Of a stretch of DNA of 64,000 nucleotides, positions 31,401 to 43,905 are shown piece by piece (the first letter of the stretch is position 1; every line of letters starts with the position of its first letter). The stretch is from NCBI GenBank assembly GCA_018697195.1, contig CM031861.1, forward strand, positions 3,488,871 through 3,552,870, read 5' to 3'. A model generated the notes under the pieces. That model had not been told where the DNA came from, searched no databases, and saw nothing but the letters and a program-made list of their open reading frames with translations. A program made the position numbers and the translations under genes. Source of the DNA: Certhia americana. Lineage: Eukaryota; Chordata; Aves; Passeriformes; Certhiidae.

Positions 31401-34400
31401 GGAAGACAAACAAGATTTTGCTGTCATATAGAACACTGTTAAGAGGATTTTCTATTGATCAATTTTCTAGTAAAATTATTTTGCAGTGTTTGTATTTGGG
31501 TATGAGGCACACTGCCTTGGCCTCTAGTAGGAAATGGCTGCACCATGACACTTACATTGAATGATCCTTTCTTATTGCACTCATCACAGTATGATTACTC
31601 TGTGCAGTTTCAGTGGCTTAACACACTCAGCTTCTCCTGAGGAAAACCCAAGAACGTAATTCTTCCCTGGTGTTTGATTTCATTTTACACCAGTGATGGA
31701 AACTTTTACATTACTTTTGGTATTTTCCCCAAAACAAATGGTATATTATATATTATATCACAAACAATCTTGATGCCTGGCTCACTAGAAACAAACTACA
31801 CTGTTTATTCCACTATTATAGGATCTCGTTCACTGAGGAGAACAGGAAAATTTAAACTTTCTAGTGAAGGGTGGCCCATGCAATGTTGGGGGGTGGGTGG
31901 GAGGTATTTGCTGCATCTCTAATGAAAATAAAGCATGATGCTAACCATGCAATTGGAAATCCAACAGTTTTGCATCAACAGCAAATAAAGTGGAAAGGAG
32001 ATGGGATGGTGGGTGAAGCTCTGAGGGGGGTTATTTTTCAAGCTTTTTTTCATCACTTTTTTCATAGGCCTTATTGTGTTAAAGTCCATAGTATTGCTTT
32101 AGAATGTGATCCTGGTCAGTACAGCACAAATCTCAGGGGCAAAAGTTGTTAGCAGCCTGTTAGGACCTTTAGAACTGTGATCTGCAAAAACATTCTCTGA
32201 AAAGAGGTGAGCCACTATCAGAAGTAGGGCAATACTAAATTAAAATATCTAATCTTGCTTGGCCAGTGGCCTCTCTTCCAGCAGCAGTTCCACTCACTGC
32301 TCCATGAATAGGCAGTGCTATTTCCAGGCCTTTAGTATAAAAGCAAAAAGCCCAAGGACACATTAATTAATTAAACATAATTTCCTTTTTCCTCCCCAAG
32401 CATTTTATATCCTGCCAGGGCAACCAGATAACATAATTTAGCTACAAACAAACACAAAAAAGAACAAATTGTGAAGAAAGACAAAACCCTGCGACATTTT
32501 CTCTCCTTTTTCCACCTCTCATTAATTGCTTGGCTCTGGGAGGGAAAGGACTCCAAGCCCGAGCTTTGCACAAAACTCATCCAAGAGTGAAGAGGGCAAG
32601 CCGAGCACTGAGCCTCTCCAGCTGCCCTGGAGTGAATGGCTTTCTGAGGGGTATGAATGCTCGCTGTCTCTCCCCATACAATGTAGGTGTTACTGCTCAC
32701 GAGGAGAAAAAAACAAAACAATAATCACTTGAAGGGGAGAGAAGGAGTCCTGGGCAGGGGGGCAAGCCCGGTCCCTCCGAAGGACAGAAAACCTCCTCGC
32801 CTCCGTGTCTGCCACAAAGAGTGAGGCTGGGTGGTGCTCTCCGAGGCTGGGGGCACTGGGGGAGAAATGTTCTGCTCTGAGTGAAATGGGATGGAGAGTG
32901 TGTTTTGTGATAAAATGGCAAAAAAAAAGCTCCCCAGGCCCCGAAAGATGGAGTAGCACATCTGAAGATCCTTTCTGCTTCTTCTGGTTTTCATTTCATG
33001 CCATTATTGTGCCTGCACGTGGCTAATGAAATCATAGCCTTGGCTGTTTTCCTTCCTTCATCAAATGGAGTGAAAGGATCAGTTATTACTGACTTTCCTG
33101 TAAGTGGGGTCTGCTTGCAGGGAGAGGAAAGCAGCTGGTGATCACTGGGATAAGAGCAAGCCTGCACCTTTCTGGTGTGGTGTACTCACCTGTACATGAG
33201 AGAGATCTCATCTCATCTGGAGAGAGATGCAGAGGACATGGACTAACAGGACATTTCTCTCTTCATCTTCCACCATTAGCATAGCTGTTTTTTCATTATT
33301 TTTTTTTCCTTCAGTGTTTGTTTTTCCCCCACTCATCCACGCACCTTTGGGAACAAGAGAAGGGAGCATGGAAGGCAAGCTGGATGAGATCAGATGCCTT
33401 CACTTTTAACTCTGATCTTGTTCAGTTTGTGTTTAGACCCTCTGAAGGCCTTTTGCATGAGTTACTTTTGGTCTGAGCAGACCTTTACTCTTATGTCAGC
33501 ACAAAGGGGTTAGGTGCAGTGCTTTCTGTGGCAAAAGCCCTCGCTGGGGCTGAGCAAAATCTCAGCTTTTTCAGGAGCACGGCAACACAAAAGATTTAAG
33601 GGGGGAAATTGTTAAAAGGGAAGCCCTTTTCTCTTTGGATTGAATGCAGTGGGGAGATTAAAACTTTCATTTGAGATTTTGCTGTATTCATAGTAGTGAG
33701 GCCATGAATAGGTCTAAGTCAGAGCCCACAGTGGTTGTGGTGTGCCCTTTTATTCTCTGGCACATCTTCAGACACAGGTTGTTTTGCACTTGAAAGAGGT
33801 GAAAGAGGGGAATGTGGGATTTTGACAGCTGATATTGGCCTCTGAGCTCTTGATGGGGATTTTCTAATTAACCCCAAGGGCCCATCAGGTGGTCAAAATG
33901 GAATGATTTCTGTCAGGAAGGGCAAAAAGTTGGAATTTTCTGTTGTGGGTTGGTTTGTTTTTTTTAAAATTTTGGACACATACTCTGGGGATGACTTTTA
34001 ATGACGTATGTACATTGAGACTAATTATGAGGAGAATTTTGGAAATTTTTAGGACCTGAATACTCCTAAAGCTCAAACTTTCAAGGAAAACTTTCTCCCT
34101 TGTGAAGATTTCTTGGGCTTTGTGCAATAATGATAATAATAATAATAATGATAATAAAGCTAATTTAAGCAAATGCCTTTTGATCCTGATTACTTTCCAC
34201 AAATCTTTACCACTGAGACAATCTGAGGTAGCACACTCCCACCCTGTCCTCTCCAGCTTAGGGGAGTCCAAAGGAATCAGGATCCTTACTTTACTGCATG
34301 GATGCAACTGGCAAAGCTGATTAGAGGAGCAGCTGTAAAGCAGGAAGGTTGGGCTAAATGTATGATAATTTGTATTCTGCAGAAACCTTGCAAAACTTCC

Positions 34401-34700
34401 CCGGGAAGTTTTAGAAGGCAAATTGTGAGCAAGCCTGCCTGTGTGTGTTTGCACTGATTTTACAATTTTGGTGATTGCACCATACTGAAGCACAGAAGTT
34501 TGAAGGCAAAATCTTGTCTCCTTCTAAATCTATGGTGCAGGATGGAGGATTAAGATGCTAGGGGAAAAAATCCTGAGCTGTGTTACCTGTGAGTCAGGAG
34601 AGCTAACAGAAAGGCATTTAATATTGATTTTGTATGCTGCTGAAAGAATGGAATTATAGCTTCACAATGCCTGATTCTTAACAGACATTTATATGGGATG
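25460..34700. other. Non-coding upstream domain, no gene recognised
   Basis: About 9 kb of AT-rich sequence without a recognised gene, splice-supported exon or transposon. The longest frame, minus strand 34493-33885 (202 codons), runs through a TAATAA microsatellite (34128-34160) and has no recognisable domain. Confidence 0.5.
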
Positions 34701-34703
34701 GAG

Positions 34704-34809
<106 letters not shown>

Positions 34810-37800
34810 CACATATCTACGTATCTATAGATCTATATCTATATTTCTTAGATCTAAGAATTAGCATACAAACTTGAGTGACTTGTCCAAGGTAATATTA
34901 CTTGCCTTTTTTTATGTTTGGGGTATTTGAGAGTTGCAAAGGGATGGAGAAAAAGGCAGAAGGAACATGAAGGAGATGAAGAGGATCCTGCTGAATGAAT
35001 GAATGAATCTAGAAGTAATAACAAATCTAGCTGGAAAAGGAGATGACTTCCTCTATTCCTCTGCTTGTCCTGCACATCAGAGCCAAGGGAAAGAAGTTGC
35101 AATGGTTTCATCTCCCAGTCATGACAAAAGTCATATGGGGCATCTCTGTTTTCTCTGTTATCTCCCAACCCCAAAGTGTCCCTTATCCACTTCCCATATC
35201 AGTCAAATTCAAATTTCGCATGATTTGAATTAATCTGAAAATCATGTCCTGTGCCAACCTTAGGTTTGTGCTGGACAGGAACACAAATGCACTGAGGGGA
35301 GGAGTGAGATAACAAAGGTGAATATACAGAAATAGTACTTTTAATTAATAAAGAGGAAGTAAGTTGAGTGAAGAAGAAAAATAGTAAGAGCGCTGCTAGC
35401 AAAGGGTGGTAGTTGCAGGGAGTAAACAGAAAATTTAAGGACTTCAGAACCAGATCAAATGTTTTAAAACAAAACTTAAAACCAGGCCAAAAAAAAGAAA
35501 AAAAAATGCTTTCACTCACATTTGGCCACAAGATGTTTGATACAGGTCCAAAAATGTTGGGGGTTTTTCTTCTTTTTCTGGAATTCAGTGAGTGCTTTTT
35601 GAGTGCACAGAGCCAAAAGCTGCAGAGACTGGTCTGTTTCTGGACTTATCTAATGCTTGGAGACAAATGTCCTCTGCTTCTGCAAAGCCATAGTTGCTTT
35701 AGCATGGCATGTGAATTTTTAATTCAAAAACCTGCCACGCAGAATAAGAACAATCTCATTTGGCTACCAAAACCCAGAAAAAATTGAAGACTGTGCAGGG
35801 ATGGTACTTGGTAATTAAAATAGGTGCTAAATAACTGCAAGAAGATAAATATGAAATCTAAAAAATTGACTCAGAGTGAGCACTTTGAGAAGTCTAATTC
35901 CTCTACTTACTTCTGTTAGAAAGAGGTAGGTCCCCCAATGGAGATTTTTGGATGTTTGCATAATATCTGCCTGATTATCATTTAATGGTCTTGAGAATAT
36001 GAATGAATGGACTCAACTTGGCTCAGGAGCTTTATGCTCTACTTAGCCAGGGATTATTTTAAGAAATCTGATAAGATGCAGACATTTATCCATCTTTACT
36101 GAAATAAAATGACTGCTATTTCTTCTTGCCTAAAACATGCTGGAAACAGACTGAATTTTTTTCCCTCCAGTGCTGATCAGCATTGCAGTGTGCATGAACA
36201 AGACATTCATCTTGCTGGCACATCTTGTTCCAGCTGTTGCTGTGACAAATTGTTTCTGCTATAGTTCAGCTGAAGTGCTGCAGAGGTTTGTTCATAACGA
36301 ATTTTCAACTGTTTGTTTGAGGACAGCTTTAAATCAAAATCCAAGCCAGTGCTGCGCAGTTGTGCCAAGCACAGACGATGCAGACAGAGGGACAAAAAAG
36401 TCTCAAGGTGGTTCTTCCCAGTCCTCATGAATCTACAGACTCTGCCTCGTTTCTCAGCAGAGTTCTGCACAGTAAGTTTGGCCAGAACATGTAAGAAAGG
36501 AATGTTTCTTCTTGTGAGGGAGGATTTGGCTTCTGAAACAAAACCCCACGTCCACTGCCCATCAATGAAATGCATTGAGAGCTGGCCTACGTATTTTATG
36601 AACACCCCAGTGTCTCATCCACCACTGACTGCTTCAGATTGAGATCAAATTTCATATGTTTTGGCAGGGGTGGAGAAAATATTGCTACCTTAATGATGAA
36701 CGACGATGCTATGAGATATTGAAGGCAACCACATGCTCACTCTAAACCCAATGGGTTTCTCCTCATGTTTAAGAAAAGTGGAAAGTCCATATCTCTACTT
36801 GGAATGAGTTTTTAGGGGAGAGTTATCAACCTGTGCCCACCCAAGGGCTCACCAAGGCACTCCATGTTTCTGGGTGCTTTCTTGCTGCTGGTGGCCCTTG
36901 GTTCTGCAATATGCTCCTCCCCAGCTTGCCACTCTTGGTCTAGATTTAGTTCAAGTTTTAATCAGTAATCTATGAAGAAAAACATCTATTGGTTCACAGT
37001 GCATCAGCCCAGTATCAAAAAGGAAAGCTTGGGAGTGGTTGCAAGCTCTCTTTTATGTCACAGTGAGTTTGGATAAAGCCATGGACTGAACATGAGTAAG
37101 CCATACTGAACATTTGAATGTGTCATGCCTTGCCAATTAGCAAGGTTAATTTTCTCCCCTCAAAAAAATTTGTCAGCTGATTTGAAGCAAACTGGGAAGA
37201 ATTGAGACATTTTTTAGTTCCTTTTCCATCCCGCTAGACCAAAGAGATTTCATTCTCTTTACATTTCTATTTACAGACATCTGCTCTGCGTTGTCCCATG
37301 CATTTTCAAAAGTGAGAGCTCTAAGAAATGCCAAAACTTACAGAGAGAAATATTTAAAGGGGAATTTTGATGTGGAAACTCTTCAAGTTAACTTTCTGAG
37401 TCTTTTAAGTAGTGGTGGAATCAAATTGTAAACGATGCCTACTTTAGTGGCTTTAGCAGGGGAAACTTTAATTTTGCTTTAGCAACTATATGAAGGTTCT
37501 TTTTATTACTTGTTTTTCATGGGGATATAAATTAATGTGCTTTCGTACCTGTTATCTATGTGCATTTTGTTTTTTCTTGGTCAGTGTCACACAGCACGGG
37601 AGGTTTGTGCTTATTTGTAAATTTTTTTTCTTTCTTTCTTTCTTTCTTGCTTTGTGTTTACAGAGAGAAATGCAAGAGCACCTGCTCTAGAAATAGTTTG
37701 GGAAAAATAATTTCAATGTATTCTTAGGGCACAAAATTGATGGATAGTGGGTTTTGTCCAATTCTGACAATTCTGTAATTTTTTGGATCCTGCTTCTTCT

Positions 37801-38368
37801 GGCACTCTGTCCATATACAGCAATTATCAGTCTTCCTGAATTAACTTAGACAGCTTTTAGTAAGAACTAAAACCTCTCAGAAATGAAGCTGCTTTGCTTT
37901 TCTCCCCTGAGCACCACATCCTGATGCTCTTTTTGTTGCTGAAACAAAGTTGATTTTGCATACAGTATCTATGCCTCATGTATATTAAGTGTCCTTTCTC
38001 ACAACTCTTTCTGATTATAAGGGCTTATTCACACTTTCTACCCTAATCACTGACCCACCAGGAGATTAAGGCTCATCTCTAGAGTATTTGGTAAGCCAGC
38101 TAATTGCGGGTGAAATCAGTGGGCATTAGAGGAAGCTGTAGGGCTTTGAGAGCTTGAATAGCTTTTGGGACAAGGGAGAGTGGCAGTCACTGCCTGACAA
38201 AAAGTCCTGGGGCCCCTGGATGCTGTTTGCTGGTGGTGCCCTTCCAGATCAGCTCTTACTTCCCAAGGGTCCCTGGTCTGGCAGTGCTGTCCCTGGCTTC
38301 CCTTGTGCAGAAAGAGGAACTTCTTCTGGGAGCTTGTGGGCCTTCCCTTGCTTGCACTTTGTTGGAAC
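34810..38368. other. Non-coding sequence, no gene recognised
   Basis: AT-rich, with a short (CTTT)n at about 37628-37650. Frames of up to 132 codons on both strands show no domain. No transposon recognised until the repeat at 38369. Confidence 0.5.
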
Positions 38369-38982
38369 CCAGAATGCAGAGAATATTCCTCTGCATGTTT
38401 TAAGGGATCCAAACCCTCTGACAAACACTACTTTTAACCTTTATCCATGGAAAGGGCTTCCTAGGCTCTGGGATGAAACAGAACTTCCAAGAATGTAAAT
38501 TAGATAGCAGCATAATATGGAATTTATCACAGGGTGAGAAATTTAGATTTTTGGGTTTGTTAGTATGGTAAGTAGATGAAGACAAGATGGAGGATCCTTG
38601 TGGGTTTCAGGATTCTTTCTCCTTCTTCATCTGCTCCATATTCTGCAGTGTTGGGGACACAGGACCATTGGGCACAATTTGCTGCAGTGTAGTGTCATGT
38701 GAATAGAGATTTAGTTAGTTAGTGGAAGAAAAACAGAAATTATGTCTGTTCTTGGTGATAATTGGTTGAAATATCTTTAAGAGAACCTTGATTCTGGATG
38801 TTTGAGGCTTTTTGGTGTCTTTTCTCCCTCAGGCCAAGCTGGTGTAAAGCCTGGTGTGCAGAAACTGCTGATCAGAAAATAATAAACACCTGGAGAACAA
38901 GAACAATCAAGAGTCCTGTTTGTCTTTTTACTTAACAAGGACTTCTGAAATAGGCCTCCCCTATCAGGGGACAGACTTGTGG
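38369..38982 (+). repeat. Interspersed repeat, copy 2 (about 614 bp, LTR-like)
   Basis: Direct-orientation copy of 8684-9294, with the same opening hairpin and an AATAAA near its end. Flanking sequences of the two copies differ, so this is dispersal of a repeat family and not a segmental duplication. Confidence 0.8.
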
Positions 38983-39159
38983 AAGAACTGCCACACACAT
39001 GATCTAAGGAAATTCGTTGGTGTCAGTGAGAAAAGCCTTTGAATTTTTGTGCTGGGATAAAGCAGTGGAGTAAAACAGCAAAATTGATATAAATGTGCTT
39101 AATGTGTTGTATATTGTAAAGATGATGGTGCTGTGTGTGTGAGGGCTGGGATGGGGAGA

Positions 39160-39458
39160 GGGCCTTTGGACAAGGACAGAGAGTGACATGATGGGGGAAA
39201 TGACTTTAAGGTGAAGGAGGGTAGATTTCGATGAGATATTCAGAAGAAATTCCTCCCTGTGAGGATGGGGAGGCCTGGCACAGGTTGCCCAGAGCAGCTG
39301 TGGCTACCCCATCCCTGGAAGTGTCCAAGGCCAGGTTGGATGGGGCTTGGAGCAACCTGGGATAGTGGAAGGTGTCCCTGCCCATGGCAGGGGAGATGGA
39401 GCTGTGTGGTCTTTGAGGTCCCTTCCAACCCCACAGAACCTTCTGTGGTTCTATGAAA
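39160..39458 (+). mobile_element. CR1 LINE 3' end
   Basis: GAGGGTAGATTTCGATGAGA, GCACAGGTTGCCCAGAGCAG, CCATCCCTGGAAGTGTCCAA, then GGTCCCTTCCAACCCCACAG and a final GGTTCTATGAA form a well-preserved CR1 3' terminus. The left limit is approximate. Confidence 0.9.
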
Positions 39459-42342
39459 TATGTAAGGATGTTCGTAGAATAACCAGCATAAAAAAAATCT
39501 GCTATAATGGATTGCTCTTAGGGATAAAAAGCTGGTCCTACATTTCCAAAAAATACTTCTATAACCACAGCTCAGTCCTAAGTGGGTTGAGGTAGGGCCT
39601 GCTTCTTCATCAGAGCAGCCACGAGAGGGCAACATGAGCATGAGCACAACAGAGTGATGCTAAAGAAGAAATCGGTGGTGCAAAACCTAACTACCAATTT
39701 CTGCAGCATTTGTGCAGCTTGCCTTGCCTTGAACTCGTGTACTGAGAGGGTAGGACAGGACTTCTGCCTGTTTGGCATTTGCCTTGTGCTTTGAGGAGCT
39801 ACTTAAAGCCTGGGGGAGGTAACAGATGATGTTACGTGGCAGTTTCACTCCTGCTTTCTCCAAGTGCAGAGGTTGTGTGAGACTTGGGATCTGGAGTGGA
39901 AGTTCTGCTTCTCTCCAGTTTATGGCAGACCTTTTGATGTGAGGTACATCTGCTGCTGGAGTCTTCATTCATATTCATATATGAATTCATATATGAATTT
40001 CAGATTTTAAGAAAAGAGTCTAGTGCAAAAAACCATTAAGAGGTGGCTTCAACTAAAAAGAGAACAAGAAGGATTTATGATTCTAAAAGTGTAGTAGCCT
40101 GATGGCAACTGCCTGAAAATCAGCCCTATGTTGGCTTGGCTAAGAAGCTCAGGAAAAATATCCCTAGCAAGGAAACCTTGGAATGCATCAGACTCAGGTG
40201 GCTGGTTCTGGACGGCAGATGGAAACTGAGCCAGGGTCAGTTTGTTGCAGGGTCCCTGCCCAGAGACTAAATGAGAAGCAAACTTCTGGCAAACCAAGTG
40301 CTGCCTCAAAACAAAATTGAGGCTTAGGTTTGTGTCAGCCTGCAGCACCTGAACCATGGGGAAGTTCAGTCATGCAATTATATTCCCCTTAATGAATATG
40401 GGCTTGAGCTTCAGTGACATGAAGTCTTGCATTTGACCCCCAAAGAAGAGGCAAAGGGTGGCAGGCTTGGCTCAGGGTGTGTTTTCAATAGCTGCAGCTG
40501 AGCTATCCAGGGCATGGGAGGGAGTCTGTGACTGTGTGACCCCTTCCTAAACACCTACTGCACAGATAAAGGCACATAAAGATGAGTGTGTTCTGTCTGC
40601 CCGGGGAAAAGTTACCTCTGTAAAAAATCTCCAATCTAGAAATTCCTGTGAGACAGAAAAGTTGTAAGAAACTACAAATTATTACTAGGATTTCAAAGCA
40701 ATAGCTGGAAATATCTCCTGCCCTGATAAATTTGAGTTAGGAGAAACTGATTAACATTAGATTGTTTTATGCTTTCAGCATGGTCATTGTGGTTTTTTGC
40801 AACCATTCTTTTAAAATAAGGCTGTGCCCTTACTGGAAAGAATAATTTAGGAAAGAAAACAGGAGAAAACACATTTTTCTGGGACACCCTTGGGGGAGGA
40901 GAGCCAGTCTATGTGAGTGTCTGAAGTTACTCTGATGGATATCTTTCCAGCAAAGCAATCCCATCCTTGAGGGGGTAGCACTCCTATTTATGACTAAGTT
41001 CTCCACACTGCTGGTCTATGATGAAAGCTAGGTGCTGGTCAGAAGGGGGCATGGCTTGTGAGCTTTGCTCTTTAGCAGAGAAGTCTCTGCCCCCAGGCAA
41101 AGCACGCTGACACACGAATTAGGGGAACACCCTTTGTGGGGAAGAACTCTCATTGATAGGAGAGCTGGACTGGGGCCTTAGCCAAGTGCTCTCCCCAGTC
41201 TGACTGGATCCTGGCAGGCTCTTACAGTAAAGTGTTCACCTTTATTCTTTCTCTTCAGTTTGCCTTTTTGTTTCATTTAACTCGTTGGGCTTTTTTCCCC
41301 TAGTCCTCCAGTTTTAATTTTAGCTTTTAATGTTTCTCATGGAATTCTTAATATAATTAATGTTCCAACCAATTCTGGATTCTTTCAAGAACTGCCCAAG
41401 GTAGTGTCATATATGACTGTTTGGCCTGGAGTATTCATTCATTTATTTATTCACCTGGCCACTCTGTGGGAGCAAGGTGTGTGAAGATCCCTCTGTAGCT
41501 GCAGGACCATACCAGGAGTGCCCAGAATATGGGAAACGTGGGTTGTGGAGCTTCCAGATGGCCCTTGCTAGGTTGTGGGGAGCTCTGGAAGAGGGATATC
41601 CTGTTTACCCACACTCTGTCTGTCCTGGTTTTGTGGCAACAAAAAGCCCAGGCTCGTTGTTTTCCATTTTTATTGAGCCTTGCAGACACTCTCCTGTGTC
41701 AGGTTGAAAGGTGCACCTCAACTGAACAAGGCAGTGGAAAGCATTAATGAAACTAATACACTGTCTCTTCATATCTTAATTATTTGTGTGACTATTTCCC
41801 TTTGACCTTTCTCCCTGGGCATCTATTTGATGTATTCATGCAAAGAGATGTTTTGCACAGAGGGAGGAAAAATGTTCACCTGTTCAAAAAGCTGCCACCA
41901 GGACGCAGATACAAGCAGAGATTCTTTCTGTCATCGCCGCATTATTTTCCTGAACACACTGTAATTTCATCAATTTTCCATGCTTATGGTCATGAATGCT
42001 TGACATTACCATGTCTTTGCGTTAACAAAAAAGAAATTTCATGGCTTAAGGTTGCCCTAGAAGAATAGGGAAAGCGTGAAAAGCCAGCCAAATTGCGGAG
42101 CGCTGCAGTGTCCTTTGTTCCACAGCAAGATGGTGTTGTGGAGAAATTTGTATTGTATGTTTTGGGTTGGTCATCAGTTACACGTTTAGAACAAGCTGGA
42201 AGTCACACAGGGTTGTTTTTCTACTTTAACTCTTTTGCTAGTTTGCATCTGAGGGGTGGTTTATTAAATTTCAGAGTAAATGTGATTAAATGTTTCAGAT
42301 TAAATGCGAATGTAATGTTTAAGGCTTTGGGCATTTGGAAGG
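39459..42342. other. Non-coding sequence, no gene recognised
   Basis: AT-rich. Contains overlapping palindromes of ATTCATATATGAAT at 39973-39999. No recognised gene or transposon. Confidence 0.5.
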
Positions 42343-42420
42343 CATGTAAATATTTGCAAGGCTAGATCTTACTCATCTCTTCCAGGCAACATATAGGATG
42401 GCCATGTAAATATTTGCAAG
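42343..42420. repeat. Duplicated 18-mer with forkhead-like core, 60-bp period
   Basis: CATGTAAATATTTGCAAG occurs exactly at 42343-42360 and 42403-42420, followed both times by a CTAGAT sequence. TGTAAATA is a forkhead-type core. Confidence 0.9.
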
Positions 42421-42439
42421 GTCTAGATACTTCTCAGCT

Positions 42440-42495
42440 GGAGGTAGATAGATGGATCTTTAAATGTGCCTTCCAACCTAAACCATTCCCGATTT
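42440..42495 (+). mobile_element. Short CR1 3' remnant
   Basis: GGATCTTTAAATGTGCCTTC followed by CAACCTAAACCATTCC resembles the last 50 bp of a CR1 element. The upstream part is not recognisable. Confidence 0.5.
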
Positions 42496-43557
42496 ACCTT
42501 CAGGCAATTTGAACAAAGGTGGGGCTGTGTTGGTTGGTGCTAGGCAGAGATGTAACTCTAAATATTTCTAGGTTACAGATTTTTTTCCAGTACATTAGAG
42601 GGACCATCTGCAAAGAGCATCCTGACAAAAAGGCAGGTGGGTTTGGATGAATGTCACATTCTTTACTATGCAATGTGGATTTTGTGTGCCAGGCAGATCT
42701 GGCCATTACCTGAACCCATAAAAATGAACAGGATGTTTCTGAGTGATCTTAGAAAACTTCAGACTTCTTGTAGCCCAAATTACATGTTTTCTTCCTTGCT
42801 GATCTCTGACACAGAGGTGATGATGATTTTGTCAGAATTGCCCTTGTGCTTTCCTGTGACTCTGACGTGAAGTACACGACATTGCTTTTGCACTTGGGGA
42901 AATATATATCCTGACTGGCTGACACAAGGAGTAAACTGAGCCAGGCTGGGAGAGAGAAAATGCTTTCCTGTCTATTTTTATGGAGAATGTGGAAGCAGTA
43001 AAATCTATAGAGTCTTGTTAGCTAGTGATAATGCAAATATACTTTCCCAAGCCACGTTTTTGTGTCAAAGAACGTCCAAGATGAATTAAGACTTTAATAA
43101 ATCCTTTGTAGAATGTGTTACACTTCTTGCTTGCTAATTCTGTGGATGTTGGGTGTTCCTAGCAGAAGTTTTATTTAGTTAATCAGTTCATGATTGAACA
43201 GGGAAATTCTTTTAGCTGTTAATCAGAAGGAAGGTCTGAGTAAGAAGAAGAAATGGATCTGGCTTTTCTGAGGTAACAACATAGACCCAGCAAGTGTGAG
43301 ACAGAGACCACTGCTCTGTTTGCTGGTAGGTAGCTGTGTATTTCTTTCCATGGGGCACTTTCAGTTGAGACTGGAAGGATTGGAGCTGGCTGTCTATGCT
43401 GACATGCTGGTGTGCATCAGGAGCAACCTCACTCAGGTCAGCAGTTCCTAAAACATGAAGCTGGAGTAAGAGAAAGCATTGCAGGACCTAACAAATAACT
43501 CCTGTGGGAAGACTTGAGCTACAAAACTGCATAGCAGTTTGACTTTCTGTGAACAAT
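42496..43557. other. Non-coding sequence, no gene recognised
   Basis: AT-rich sequence between two CR1 copies. Nothing further recognised. Confidence 0.5.
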
Positions 43558-43905
43558 CACTCTACAACTTCCTGAAGGGTGGTTGTGGTCAGCTGGGGGT
43601 TGGTCTCTTTCTCCAGGCGACAAGGGACAGAATGTGAGGACGCAGTCTCAAGCTGCATCAAGGGAAATGTAAGTTGGATATTAGAGAAATGGTTTTTATG
43701 GAAAGAGAGTGATAAAGTACTAGAATGGGCTCCCTGGGGAGGTGGTGGAATCACCATCCCTGGATGTGTTCAAAAAAAGACTGGATGTGACACTTGGTGT
43801 CACGGTCTAGTTGAGGTGTTGAGGTGTCAGGGCATGGGTTGGACTCGATGATCTTGAAGGTTTCTTCCAACCCAGAGCTTCTGCGATTCTGTGATTATGT
43901 GAAAA
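43558..43905 (+). mobile_element. CR1 LINE 3' end, well preserved
   Basis: From CTACAACTTCCTGAAGGGTG through GGGCTCCCTGGGGAGGTGGT, CTGGATGTGTTCAAAAAAAG, GGTTGGACTCGATGATCTTG to the terminal ATTCTGTGATTATGTG. Same subfamily as the 8030-8108 copy. The reading frame over it is a relic of non-coding 3' sequence. Confidence 0.92.

Noticed and set aside
33885..34493. 202-codon minus-strand open frame
   Set aside because: It runs through a TAATAA microsatellite (leucine run), has no recognisable domain or splice context, and lies in AT-rich non-coding DNA. Likely chance.
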